Source: Candidatus Aminicenantota bacterium (GTDB taxonomy: Bacteria; Acidobacteriota; Aminicenantia; Aminicenantales; Aminicenantaceae). From it: 34,926 bases of DNA. The notes beneath the pieces are model-generated. The model was not told where the DNA came from and did not search any database. It saw only the letters and a list, made by a program, of their open reading frames with translations. Position 1 is the first letter of the stretch. Each line of letters opens with the position of its first letter. The position numbers were made by a program, and so were the translations under genes. The DNA lies in the NCBI GenBank assembly GCA_021162615.1, contig JAGGYH010000009.1:1-34926 (forward strand). Direction: 5' to 3'. Shown one piece after another: positions 1 through 8,307 of the stretch.

Positions 1-172
1 TGAAATATTTTTGTTTGTTTTTACTTTCATTTTAATCGCCATTTTTTTACCTTACAGGCAAGCCGATCTCACTGCATCTGCTTCGTTACAGGGCACTCGC
101 GGTGAAGGACCACAGCTTCGCACCCTGTGCCTCGCATCTGCAGCAACCTCGACTTGTGAATAATCCAGGTTA
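1..172 (+). repeat. Interspersed repeat copy A (left end cut by window edge)
   Basis: This copy shares a long conserved block with the repeats near 7923-8181, 27364-27562, 30274-30407 and 34800-34926. It contains the 3' arm of a stem (ATCGCCATTTTTTT), then the core AGGCAAGCCGAT, and two direct repeats GCATCTGC at 74-81 and 134-141. Between these lies a hairpin-forming module (ACAGGG...CCCTGT). The copy ends in GTGAATAATCCAGGTTAA. The final TTA is the reverse complement of the fusA stop codon at 170-172, so the element directly abuts and completes that gene. The left terminus lies outside the window. It is not coding. Confidence 0.85.
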
Positions 173-2251
173 ATTGTTCCTTTTCTTTTCTTTATAATCT
201 GATATCAATTCTTCAGCAATGTTTTTGGGAACTTTAGCGTATCTAAGAAACTCCATTGTAAATTCTGCCTTGCCTTGAGTCAATGAGCGGAGAGTCATGG
301 AATAGCCAAACATTTCTTTAAGGGGAACTTCTGCATCCACTCTAACGAATGTGCCGTCCTCCACAGAGCTGATGATAATGCCCCTTCTTTTGGTAAGAGA
401 GGAGAAAATATTTCCTGCAAATTCAGAAGGACCGTCCACAGACACTTTCATCACAGGTTCCAGGATATGAGGGTTGGCTTTTTTATAGGCTTGTCTGAAA
501 GCCTCTCTTGCAGCGGTACGGAAAGCGACATCTGAAGAATCCACTGCATGGGAACGTCCGTCAGTGAGGATGACCCTGATACCGGTTATAGGATGCTCTA
601 TCAGAGAGCCTTTTGCCATGGCTGATTTGAATCCTTCATCACAGGAAGGGATAAATTCTTTGGGAATGTTTCCCCCTTTGACTTCATTTTTAAACTCATA
701 TTTGCCTTCCGCAAAAGGTTCGATATATCCTATGACCTGACCGAACTGACCCGCCCCTCCGGTCTGTTTTTTATGGATGTAGTTGAAAGGAGCTTTTTGC
801 TGTATGCTTTCTCTGTAGGCGACTTCGGGCCGGCCTGCTTCCACATCGATGTTATATTCCCGTCTCATTCTTTCAATATACACATCGAGGTGCAGTTCTC
901 CCATTCCCTCGATGATGGTCTGGTTGGATTCATGGTCGACATGGGTTTTAAAAGTCGGGTCTTCTTTGACAAAGCGGTTCAATGCTTTGGCCATTTTTTC
1001 AGAGGCGTTTTTGTTTTTTTGGTTGAGGGCAAGAGAAATGACAGGATCAGGCACGTGTATGGAGGTCATGAAGCAGTTAAGGCCTGGTTTGACAAAGGTA
1101 TCCCCTGAAATACAGTCTATGCCGAAAAGAGCTGTGATATCCCCGCACACGGCTTCGTCTATGTCTTCCATGGTATCTGCATGCATGCGGATGAGCCGCC
1201 CCACTTTAAATGTGTTTTTTGTCCGCGTGTTGGTAAGCGGGTCCCCTTTTCTGATACTTCCCTGATAGATGCGGATATATGTCAACTGACCGTAAGGCCC
1301 GTCTTCCAGCTTGAAAGCAAGGGCCACTGCAGGAGCATGAGGATCTGGTTTCAGTTCTATGGATTTTTCTTCATTATCCATATCCACAGCGTAGTTTGTG
1401 ACTTCAGAGGGATTTGGCAGATAATCGACCACGGCATCGAGAATGAGATGCACTCCTTTGTTTTTGTACGCCGAGCCCATAAACACAGGAGTCATCTCAC
1501 GCGCAATGGTCCCTTCTCTGACCGCTTTGTAAATCTGTTCTTCGGTCTCTTTTCCTTCCAATACCGCTTCCATGAGTTCATCAGAGAACATAGAGGCAGC
1601 ATCCAGCATCTCCTCTCTCTTTGATTCGGCTTCTTTTCTAAGTTCTTCCGGGATATCTCTGACAAGGACCTCTGCTCCATCAGGTCCTTCAAAGTAATAA
1701 GCTTTCATTTTAACCAGATCTATGACTCCCCGGTGATTTTCTTCCAGTCCGACAGGGATCTGCATAAGCACGGCATTTTGACCCAGCTTTTCTTTGATCT
1801 GGTTTTTTACTTTATAGGGGTCAGCACCCACGCGGTCGCATTTGTTGATAAAAGCTATGGTTGGGATCCGGTATCGCTTTAACTGGCGGTCAACAGTTAT
1901 GGACTGAGACTGGACCCCCCCCACGGAGCAGAGTATCAAAATGGCTCCGTCAAGAACGCGTAAAGCTCTTTCGACCTCAATAGTGAAATCAACATGTCCG
2001 GGGGTATCGATGATATTGATGGAGTGGTTTCTCCATTTTACATTTGTTGCTGCGGATGTGATGGTTATGCCTCTTTCCTTTTCCAAAGGCATAAAATCCA
2101 TGGTGGCGCCTACTCCGTCTTTTCCCTTCACTTCATGGATTTTGTGGATTTTTTTGCAGTAAAACAGAATCCTTTCGGTTAGAGTGGTCTTGCCGGAGTC
2201 AATATGAGCGCTGATTCCGATGTTTCTCATTTGAGCGATACTTGTATTCAT
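170..2251 (-). CDS. fusA: Elongation factor G
   Basis: This ribosomal translocase GTPase moves tRNAs and mRNA after peptide-bond formation. The 693-residue length is normal for EF-G. The G-domain motifs are intact: P-loop AHIDSGKT (15-22), switch I RGITIT (60-65), DTPGH (82-86) and NKCD (136-139), and domains II-V follow to the C-terminus. The P-loop reads HIDSGKT rather than the usual HVDAGKT. That form is typical of the mitochondrial/spirochaete-planctomycete EF-G1 branch, so the genome may carry a second EF-G. The start ATG has GAGG about ten bases upstream. The stop codon lies within the terminus of repeat copy A. It is transcribed alone, downstream of the dipeptidase gene by about 150 bases, with a possible promoter of its own. 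Confidence 0.95.
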   Translation of the reverse strand: MNTSIAQMRNIGISAHIDSGKTTLTERILFYCKKIHKIHEVKGKDGVGATMDFMPLEKERGITITSAATNVKWRNHSINIIDTPGHVDFTIEVERALRVLDGAILILCSVGGVQSQSITVDRQLKRYRIPTIAFINKCDRVGADPYKVKNQIKEKLGQNAVLMQIPVGLEENHRGVIDLVKMKAYYFEGPDGAEVLVRDIPEELRKEAESKREEMLDAASMFSDELMEAVLEGKETEEQIYKAVREGTIAREMTPVFMGSAYKNKGVHLILDAVVDYLPNPSEVTNYAVDMDNEEKSIELKPDPHAPAVALAFKLEDGPYGQLTYIRIYQGSIRKGDPLTNTRTKNTFKVGRLIRMHADTMEDIDEAVCGDITALFGIDCISGDTFVKPGLNCFMTSIHVPDPVISLALNQKNKNASEKMAKALNRFVKEDPTFKTHVDHESNQTIIEGMGELHLDVYIERMRREYNIDVEAGRPEVAYRESIQQKAPFNYIHKKQTGGAGQFGQVIGYIEPFAEGKYEFKNEVKGGNIPKEFIPSCDEGFKSAMAKGSLIEHPITGIRVILTDGRSHAVDSSDVAFRTAAREAFRQAYKKANPHILEPVMKVSVDGPSEFAGNIFSSLTKRRGIIISSVEDGTFVRVDAEVPLKEMFGYSMTLRSLTQGKAEFTMEFLRYAKVPKNIAEELISDYKEKKRNN

Positions 2252-2354
2252 AAAAACAGGACCTCGTTAATAAAATTTAGATTTTCAGGAAAAATTATCT
2301 ATTGATTTTTAAGGTTAATTAATACAACCCAATTTTCCGATTGATCTGTTGAGT

Positions 2355-2383
2355 ATTATAATCGTTTTTTTGTCTGCAGTCTA
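2355..2383 (-). promoter_or_regulatory. Putative sigma-70-type promoter for fusA
   Basis: On the minus strand a perfect -10 hexamer TATAAT (2355-2360) is preceded at 17 bases by TAGACT (2378-2383), which matches TTGACA at four of six positions. It would give a leader of about 95 bases before the fusA ATG. This is inferred from motif and spacing only. Confidence 0.45.
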
Positions 2384-2404
2384 TACCGCCGAAAAAATAT
2401 TTTC

Positions 2405-4048
2405 TCAGTGAAGCCGTCCGTCTTTGTTTTCATCTCCCCATTTTGGCAGTTTGAATTGTTCGGGTTTGGACTCTATGACCTTTTTGAGCCATTCTATGGG
2501 GTATCCGAGCCCTCTTGGACGACCGTTCTCGTCTTTGACATACCCGTCATTGTATTTGGTGAGAAGGAATTCTCCCAGGTCGATCCACTTCTTGACGACC
2601 TCTTCACCCTGGGAGACCGAATAATTTGTGAGATAGCTTGTGAGCAGTTCGGGGTCAGTGTTGTACAGCTCAACCGCTGTTTTTTCTATAATAGGTTGAA
2701 GGGACAGAAATTGGCCTTCCAGTTTGGATTGTACTTTTTGTATGTCTTTGACCATATCTGAGTAGCGGAGGTTTGCGTAATTAGATACAAAATTAAACAC
2801 CCACCAAGCGGAATCCCATGAGAAATCCTGGAGGTCTCCTTTGGTGAACGGTTCGGGAAGGTCGTTTATCGAGCAGTAGAGAGGCACATAACAGGTGGTG
2901 TAGGTATCATCCACTCCGTACCAATATACGCCTCCTATGGGATTGGGAAGCCAGCTTCTGGACTGCGAGATAAAAGAGAAACCGGTTTGCTGTGTGGAAA
3001 TAGGCCGTTCCCAGGAGTATTCAACGCCGTCGACTTTCCAGGTCAGGTTCCTGTAGCGGACCGGGCATCCGAACGGTCCTGCGTCAATACCTTTGGTCAT
3101 ATCATAGCCAGTGCCTTCGTAGTGGTCCCTCATGATGTTCATCACGTCCTGGAGAGAAAGCTTTTTGTCCGGTTTTATCCACAAAGGATAGCGTTCGGCG
3201 TCTTTGACGCCTCTTTGGAAATCCGGAGAAAGGTTCAGTGAAGGGGCGGACCTGCGGAACATACTCCAGACTCTGGCAGCACAGGTCCTTAAAGAGGACG
3301 GTTTCAAAGGGTCATAGGCTTTTCTGAAGCTGAACGGCTCTCCGGAGCCTTCATCATAGTATCCTTTTTCTTTTGCCAAAGTTATCACATTCTCAGAATA
3401 CAGGCAGTTCTCCCTGTCATTTAAAGGAAAGGTTCCTATCCGGGCCTGGTTTGCATGGCCTGAAATATATCCGTCCGGTATCCGAAGGGCTACCCAGATA
3501 GCTCCCTTCCCTTCTTTTCCCGGTCCTATCATTTCCATGATCCAGGCCTCATGAGGATCTGCGATGGAAAAGGATTCGCCTGTGCTGGCATAGCCGTACT
3601 CAGCGACCAGGTCCGTCATGACCGTGATGGCTTCCCTGGCTGTTTTAGCCCTCTGCAGGGCAAGATTCATGAGAGTGAAGTAGTGGAGAAGGCCTTTGGG
3701 ATTTCTCAGTTCCATTCTTCCCCCGAATGTGGTCTCTCCAATAGCTACTTGATGTTCGTTCATCAATCCCACCACAGCGTATGTATGGGGGACCTGCTTG
3801 ACTTTTCCTATGACTTCTCCTCTCCAGCCTCTTATTTCTATGACTTCATCTTTTTTATGGTCTTGTGCAGGCACGTACTCAAGAAGGGGGAGAAACTCAC
3901 CGTCACACGTGTAGGTGATCATTACGGAACCGTCCTTAGAAGCCCCTTTTGTGACAAGGAAGCTGGAACAGTTATCCTGAGCCCAACCAGGGGACAGGCT
4001 GAAGAATGAGAATAGAGCGGCAAATAAAATAAAAAAAACTCGTTTCAT
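2405..4048 (-). CDS. Secreted C69-family dipeptidase
   Basis: Peptidase family C69 (U34) enzymes are N-terminal-nucleophile hydrolases that cleave dipeptides. The proposed product (547 residues) starts with a signal peptide (MKRVFFILFAALFSFFSL, then SPGWAQ). It is followed directly by DNCSSFLVTKGASKDGSVM, in which the Cys is the expected catalytic nucleophile exposed by processing. The start is set by a perfect AAGGAGG seven bases before the ATG at 4048. An in-frame ATG at 4069 would add seven residues but lies upstream of that ribosome site. Export suggests a role in peptide scavenging in the periplasm or outside the cell. No partner genes flank it. The family call is firm; substrate preference is unknown. 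Confidence 0.9.
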   Translation of the reverse strand: MKRVFFILFAALFSFFSLSPGWAQDNCSSFLVTKGASKDGSVMITYTCDGEFLPLLEYVPAQDHKKDEVIEIRGWRGEVIGKVKQVPHTYAVVGLMNEHQVAIGETTFGGRMELRNPKGLLHYFTLMNLALQRAKTAREAITVMTDLVAEYGYASTGESFSIADPHEAWIMEMIGPGKEGKGAIWVALRIPDGYISGHANQARIGTFPLNDRENCLYSENVITLAKEKGYYDEGSGEPFSFRKAYDPLKPSSLRTCAARVWSMFRRSAPSLNLSPDFQRGVKDAERYPLWIKPDKKLSLQDVMNIMRDHYEGTGYDMTKGIDAGPFGCPVRYRNLTWKVDGVEYSWERPISTQQTGFSFISQSRSWLPNPIGGVYWYGVDDTYTTCYVPLYCSINDLPEPFTKGDLQDFSWDSAWWVFNFVSNYANLRYSDMVKDIQKVQSKLEGQFLSLQPIIEKTAVELYNTDPELLTSYLTNYSVSQGEEVVKKWIDLGEFLLTKYNDGYVKDENGRPRGLGYPIEWLKKVIESKPEQFKLPKWGDENKDGRLH

Positions 4049-4055
4049 GATAGAT

Positions 4056-4062
4056 CCTCCTT
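4056..4062 (-). promoter_or_regulatory. Ribosome binding site fixing the C69 dipeptidase start
   Basis: The minus strand reads AAGGAGG, seven bases before the ATG at 4048. It lies inside the short extension that an upstream ATG at 4069 would add, so it decides in favour of the shorter protein. Confidence 0.8.
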
Positions 4063-4091
4063 TTTTCATTTCGTTTGTATTAAAACCTTAA

Positions 4092-4119
4092 CATATATCA
4101 GGAAGAGGCCTAAAATCAA
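4092..4119 (-). promoter_or_regulatory. Putative promoter for the C69 dipeptidase
   Basis: TTGATT (4114-4119) and TATATG (4092-4097) are separated by 16 bases on the minus strand, about 45 bases upstream of the start codon. Four of six positions match at the -10. The rest of the 4049-4296 divergent spacer is AT-rich and shows no other convincing site. Confidence 0.35.
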
Positions 4120-4296
4120 GCCCTTGTAATAAAATTCATGACAGGATCAGAGATGATGCCGTCTGATTTATGGAAATCTGATTCAAAGAGAGGTAAAATT
4201 CGCATGGAACTGGTAATTTTGTTATTATGTAGTGGAAATCAGAAATAAATTCATCTTAAATATTGCAGGTCGAATAGAATCTGATGGGAGAGAAGA

Positions 4297-6129
4297 ATGA
4301 AAAAGCCTTTTCTTGATTTTATAAAGGGAAACATCGCTCTTATGGACGGAGCCATGGGAACAGAGATCTATGCCCGGGGAATTTTTATTAACACCTGCTA
4401 TGATGAGCTGAATCTTTCCAATCCAAAGATGATCAAGGAGATACACAGGTCCTATATAGAAGCCGGTGCTGATATTATAGAGACCAATACTTTTGGTGCC
4501 AACAGGATCAAGCTGCAGAAGCATTCGCTTGAAGATAAGGTACATACTATTAATTATCAGGGAGCGGAAATCGCCAGGGAAATGGCAGGGAACAAGGTGT
4601 ATGTGGCTGGTTCCATAGGGCCTTTGGGCGAACGGCTGGAGCCGTGGGGCATACTTTCAGAGCAGGAGGCACGAGAGATCTATCAGGAACAGGCAAAACC
4701 TCTTTTAGACGGAGGGGTGGATATCATCTCCCTGGAAACTTTTTCAGACCTTCATCTTATCCAGCAGGCTATTATTGGCATAAAGGAAAAGTATGACGTT
4801 CCTTTAATGGCTCACATGACCATAGGTGATGACGGAAATTCTCTGTTTGGGACTCCGCCGGAGCGGTTGGGGGTCAAAATGAAGGAATTTGGAGCTGATA
4901 TCGTAGGTCTAAACTGCAGCGTAGGGCCGAAAATAATGCTGGATTCGATCATAAGGATGATAGCTGCGGTTGATATTCCTGTAAGCGTCATGCCTAATGC
5001 AGGCATACCGCAGAATGTGGATGGCCGGAACATCTATCTTGCTACGGCTGAATACTTTGGAGAATATGCCAGGCGTTTTGCTCAAGCCGGGGTGCAGGTC
5101 ATCGGGAGCTGCTGCGGGACCAATGCCGAGTTTACCAAAGAAATGCAGAAGGCCATCCAGTCTATAAGACCCAGAAAAAGGATAAAGGTCCGCCCTCAAG
5201 CTGTTTCTGAGAAAGAATTAAAACCGGAAATTCCTACATACCAGAGGTCTGAAATGGCAAGGAAGATACATGAAAACGAATTTATCACTTCAGTAGAGAT
5301 CATACCTCCCAGAGGCATTGATCATTCAAATGCACTGGAGAGAGCAAAGGCCCTCAAACAGGCCGGAGTGGATGCTGTGAACATCCCCGACGGCCCGCGC
5401 GCCCTTTCCCGCATGAGTTCCAGCTATCTTTCCCTTGCTATTCAGGAAAAGATCGGGTTGGAAGTGATCCAGCATTATGCCTGCAGAGACAGAAACCTGC
5501 TTGGCATGGTGGGAGATCTTCTTGGGGCCTATAGTGCCGGAATCAAGAATATTCTTCTTATTACAGGAGATCCTCCCAAGATGGGTACTTATCCGGATGC
5601 AACAGCTGTTTTTGATGTGGATTCCATCGGCCTGACAAATGTGGTGTACAGTTTAAACCGCGGTATGGACCTGGGAGGAAATCCATTAAAAAATCCGACG
5701 GGTTTTTTCATAGGGGTAGGAGTCAATCCAAGTGCGGTTGACCTTGATTATGAGATAAGCCGGTTCGAATGGAAAGTCAAAGCCGGGGCTCAGTTTGCTA
5801 TCACACAGCCTGTGTTTGATGCAGGGCAGTTCACTGAATTTTTGAAGCGGATCGAACATGTAAGGATCCCTATTATCGCCGGCGTCTGGCCTTTAGTCAG
5901 TGTCCAAAATGCTGAATTTTTAAATAATGAGATGCCCGGAGCATTTGTTCCTGACGAGATCATCAAGCGTATGAGGGCAGCAAAGAACAAGGAGGGAGCA
6001 CAGAAAACCGGGATTCAGATAGCCAGGGAGCTTCTTAAGGAATTGAAAGTGCATCTGGCCGGGGCACAGGTCTCCATGCCCTTTGGCAAAGTCGATGCGC
6101 CCCTGGAGGTGCTCAAAGATGTGTTGTAA
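4297..6129 (+). CDS. Bifunctional homocysteine S-methyltransferase / methylenetetrahydrofolate reductase
   Basis: This is a fusion like Bacillus YitJ. The N-terminal barrel (about 1-290) is a homocysteine S-methyltransferase with the three zinc-binding cysteines visible: C207 in GLNCSVGP and C272-C273 in GSCCGT. The C-terminal barrel (about 325-610) matches MetF-type methylene-THF reductase, with SVEIIPPRG, the region around QHYACRDRN, and LLITGDPPKMG. Together they couple reduction of methylene-THF to remethylation of homocysteine, feeding methionine and one-carbon metabolism. The length (610 residues) is normal for the fusion. The start has GGGAG about nine bases upstream. It is a single gene, divergent from the dipeptidase. 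No S-box riboswitch is apparent in the upstream spacer. Confidence 0.93.
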   Translation: MKKPFLDFIKGNIALMDGAMGTEIYARGIFINTCYDELNLSNPKMIKEIHRSYIEAGADIIETNTFGANRIKLQKHSLEDKVHTINYQGAEIAREMAGNKVYVAGSIGPLGERLEPWGILSEQEAREIYQEQAKPLLDGGVDIISLETFSDLHLIQQAIIGIKEKYDVPLMAHMTIGDDGNSLFGTPPERLGVKMKEFGADIVGLNCSVGPKIMLDSIIRMIAAVDIPVSVMPNAGIPQNVDGRNIYLATAEYFGEYARRFAQAGVQVIGSCCGTNAEFTKEMQKAIQSIRPRKRIKVRPQAVSEKELKPEIPTYQRSEMARKIHENEFITSVEIIPPRGIDHSNALERAKALKQAGVDAVNIPDGPRALSRMSSSYLSLAIQEKIGLEVIQHYACRDRNLLGMVGDLLGAYSAGIKNILLITGDPPKMGTYPDATAVFDVDSIGLTNVVYSLNRGMDLGGNPLKNPTGFFIGVGVNPSAVDLDYEISRFEWKVKAGAQFAITQPVFDAGQFTEFLKRIEHVRIPIIAGVWPLVSVQNAEFLNNEMPGAFVPDEIIKRMRAAKNKEGAQKTGIQIARELLKELKVHLAGAQVSMPFGKVDAPLEVLKDVL

Positions 6130-6161
6130 ATGCCGGGTGTGGCTTGTGCTTTTAACTTTTA

Positions 6162-6806
6162 TCAGGCAAGCTGGTTTTTTAAAATCGGGCGGATGATATC
6201 AAGAAATTCAGCCAGGATCATGGCTGTGGCACCCCAGATTTTGTGTTTTTCATATAAATAGAAAGGGACTGAAACGTTTCGGCCGTGTAATGGCCAAATC
6301 TCTTTGAGTATATTCTTGTCATCGAGCAGGTGAGTCAAGGGGACCTCGATGACCTCTGCCACCTCTTTTGATCTGGGATTATACGAAGGGGGGTGATCCA
6401 TGATACCAACAGCCGGGTAGACGCAGTAGTTACTTGGGGGAATGTATAAGGGAGTGAGTTGGCCGAGGACCCTAATTTTTTTAGGAGCTATCCCCAGCTC
6501 TTCATGCGTTTCCCTTAGGGCAGCATCCAGAGGGCTTTCTTCCGGTTCGCACTGTCCTCCGGGAAGTGATATCTGGTTAGGGTGATACTTCACTTCATCC
6601 GTTCTGCGGGTCAGTACGAGACAGAAAGCGCTTTTTTGTGGAAAACAAAGGACAAGAACACCGGCTTTTTTACAGTTGTTTTTCATCTCAGCATAGGTTT
6701 TATGACCCGGTCTGGGATCCGTGACCATAGTCAATTGACTTTGAAGACCGGGCCTGGTTGAGTTCACTGCCCTTTTAATAAGAGATGCTTTAGTTTTCCA
6801 CTCCAT
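6162..6806 (-). CDS. Nudix hydrolase, CoA-diphosphatase-like
   Basis: The Nudix box is complete (GGQCEPEES, then AALRETHEELG). It is preceded by LTRRTDEVKYHPNQISLPGG, which resembles the extra signature of the CoA pyrophosphatase subfamily (NudL/NUDT7 type) that cleaves CoA to 3',5'-ADP and 4'-phosphopantetheine. The 214-residue length and the arginine-rich N-terminus fit that subfamily. The start lacks a clear Shine-Dalgarno. It lies 12 bases after the upstream aminotransferase-like gene and is probably translated from the same mRNA. Nudix membership is certain from the motif; the CoA substrate is an inference. Confidence 0.88.
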   Translation of the reverse strand: MEWKTKASLIKRAVNSTRPGLQSQLTMVTDPRPGHKTYAEMKNNCKKAGVLVLCFPQKSAFCLVLTRRTDEVKYHPNQISLPGGQCEPEESPLDAALRETHEELGIAPKKIRVLGQLTPLYIPPSNYCVYPAVGIMDHPPSYNPRSKEVAEVIEVPLTHLLDDKNILKEIWPLHGRNVSVPFYLYEKHKIWGATAMILAEFLDIIRPILKNQLA

Positions 6807-6818
6807 AGTTTTTTTTAT

Positions 6819-7907
6819 TTACAAGACGTACTTATTCAGACAAATGCCTTTAGGGATATCCGCCTCTCCTTTATAGATGTTCCAGTAATGGGTGCGGGCT
6901 TTTCCCAGTGCTTTATAAAGTTTGTGGTTTTGGTCAGGCCTATGAACCGCCAGGATCTTTCCTTGAGCATCCACAAGAGTGAGTTTGCTGCACCGGTTGA
7001 GTATTCCTGCTGTCCCCACACTGCAGATGGTCACGATTTTTTTTGATTGCACATCTTCGACAAGCTTCTGGTAAGAAATATGTTTTTCCTTCACATCGAC
7101 TCCCATTTTCTTTAAAATCCGTACTATTCCCTGTATGGTGACGGAGGGGAGGATAAGCTCGTTTTCCGGTATTTTGACCACTGTATTGTCGCGCAGGGCA
7201 AAGAGACAGCAGGAGGAGTCCCATTCTGTAATGAGCCTTTTCCCGAGTTCTTCATCTGTTTTATCGTCAAGAAACAGGGCGGAAGCTGCTTCAGGGTCAA
7301 TTTGTCTGGCAGCATCAATAGCTTTCACACTGATCAAATAGTTTATTCCTAACTTAAGGCATCCGGTTTTATTTATTCCCACGGCGCGCACGAGATTTGG
7401 AACAACCACTCCGCTGAAGGGTTCTCCCAGGTATCGGTCATAGCGGCAGGTCACAGCTCTTATAGATGGTTTTCCGGGAAATGTTACCCCGATGGATTGT
7501 TCCTCGTCAACCGTAAAGGGACGCAGATAACCCTGAGCCTTTTTTTCTGCCATCTCTTCCAGGAATTGCTTCATATCCGGTTGTTTGAAATAGTGATGGA
7601 TAAAGATGTTTTCTAATTCCTCGGTTTTTGGTACAAATTGCTGCTGTTTTTTGCTCAGATTAAAGGCTATTCCCCGCTGAAAACGTTTGAGATTATCATT
7701 CCAGTTTAAAAAAGTCACTTCAACGCGGCCTTTATTGTTTTTCCTGCAGAAAAATCGTATCCCTTCAAAGGCAAGGAATTGGCCGTAGTGGATAGAGCGG
7801 GATACAGCATAGACTTTGGCACTGCCGTCTAAAATTTCAAATTCCTTTTTGTCGAGCAGATATCTCATTTGTTTGGATGCCCATTTAACACCTTCGAATC
7901 CTGCCAT
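6819..7907 (-). CDS. Class IV PLP aminotransferase-like protein (branched-chain aminotransferase fold)
   Basis: The C-terminal two thirds follows branched-chain aminotransferases closely. LKLGINYLISVKAIDAA carries the expected PLP lysine (K185). ITEWDSSCCLFAL has E228 in the place of the conserved Glu that contacts the pyridine nitrogen. LPSVTIQGIVRILKKMG matches the LPGITR block, and CSVGTAGIL (295-303) matches the phosphate-binding GTGTA loop. The N-terminal 130 residues are atypical for the family, and several usually invariant residues differ (GINY for GGNY, LPSVT for LPGIT). It could be an aminotransferase with a different substrate or a related lyase. The start has AGGAG seven bases upstream. 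It precedes the Nudix gene by 12 bases. Confidence 0.75.
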   Translation of the reverse strand: MAGFEGVKWASKQMRYLLDKKEFEILDGSAKVYAVSRSIHYGQFLAFEGIRFFCRKNNKGRVEVTFLNWNDNLKRFQRGIAFNLSKKQQQFVPKTEELENIFIHHYFKQPDMKQFLEEMAEKKAQGYLRPFTVDEEQSIGVTFPGKPSIRAVTCRYDRYLGEPFSGVVVPNLVRAVGINKTGCLKLGINYLISVKAIDAARQIDPEAASALFLDDKTDEELGKRLITEWDSSCCLFALRDNTVVKIPENELILPSVTIQGIVRILKKMGVDVKEKHISYQKLVEDVQSKKIVTICSVGTAGILNRCSKLTLVDAQGKILAVHRPDQNHKLYKALGKARTHYWNIYKGEADIPKGICLNKYVL

Positions 7908-7922
7908 TTGTGATCTCCTGTT

Positions 7923-8181
7923 AAACCAGACCTATTCATAAAAAAATGGCGATGATCATTTCTTTGCCCTGCTTTCCAGGGTATACTTGTTTTCTATAGA
8001 AAAGACAACTAAAATATTTTTGTCTGTTTTAAATTTCATTTTAATCGTCATTTTTTTACCTTCCAGGCGAGTCAATTTTACAGCATCTGCTTCGTTACAA
8101 GGCATTCGCAGTGAAGGACCACACCTTCATGCCTTGTGCCTTGCATCTGCAGCAACCTTGACTCGTGAATAACCCAGGTTA
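7923..8181 (+). repeat. Interspersed repeat copy B (full-length)
   Basis: This is the only copy here with both ends and the hairpin module. It starts at AACCAGACCTATTCATAAAAA and ends at GTGAATAACCCAGGTTAA, so its termini are inverted (TATTCA...TGAATA). The 5' arm ATGGCGAT (about 7946-7953) pairs with ATCGTCAT near 8044-8051, extended by A/T runs. The right part holds GCATCTGC direct repeats flanking ACAAGGCAT...ATGCCTTGT, with an inner TGAAGG-ACCACA-CCTTCA stem-loop. A 61-codon open frame runs through it but is not a gene. It occupies most of the 400-base gap between two divergent genes. Confidence 0.88.
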
Positions 8182-8188
8182 AAGTATT

Positions 8189-8218
8189 TTGTTATTAATG
8201 AAGATATCACTATACAAT
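8189..8218 (+). promoter_or_regulatory. Possible upstream promoter before the antiporter gene
   Basis: TTGTTA (8189-8194) and TACAAT (8213-8218) are spaced by 18 bases, just after repeat copy B. It would start an mRNA near a GGAGG at about 8222 and cover the 16-codon open frame at 8232-8282. This is a motif reading only. Confidence 0.3.
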
Positions 8219-8256
8219 ATTGGAGGAAAAATTGCTAAAACCATTCTATCAAACGG

Positions 8257-8285
8257 TTGACATTCTTTCTCCTATCCGATAAATG
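8257..8285 (+). promoter_or_regulatory. Putative promoter for the NhaC-family gene
   Basis: A perfect TTGACA (8257-8262) is followed after 17 bases by TAAATG (8280-8285), 22 bases before the likely start ATG at 8308. The TTG of this -35 box is also an in-frame possible start codon, but it has no ribosome site. Confidence 0.45.
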
Positions 8286-8307
8286 TAGTTGTCAGGAACA
8301 AAAAAAA

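Noticed and set aside
6130-6161. Terminator between the convergent methyltransferase and Nudix genes
   Set aside because: Only a three-base GCC/GGC stem is visible before a T-rich stretch, too weak to call.
7987-8172. A 61-codon open frame in the gap before the antiporter gene
   Set aside because: It lies wholly inside repeat copy B, starts at TTG without a ribosome site, and its frame is not a protein-like sequence. The same DNA in other copies does not keep the frame.
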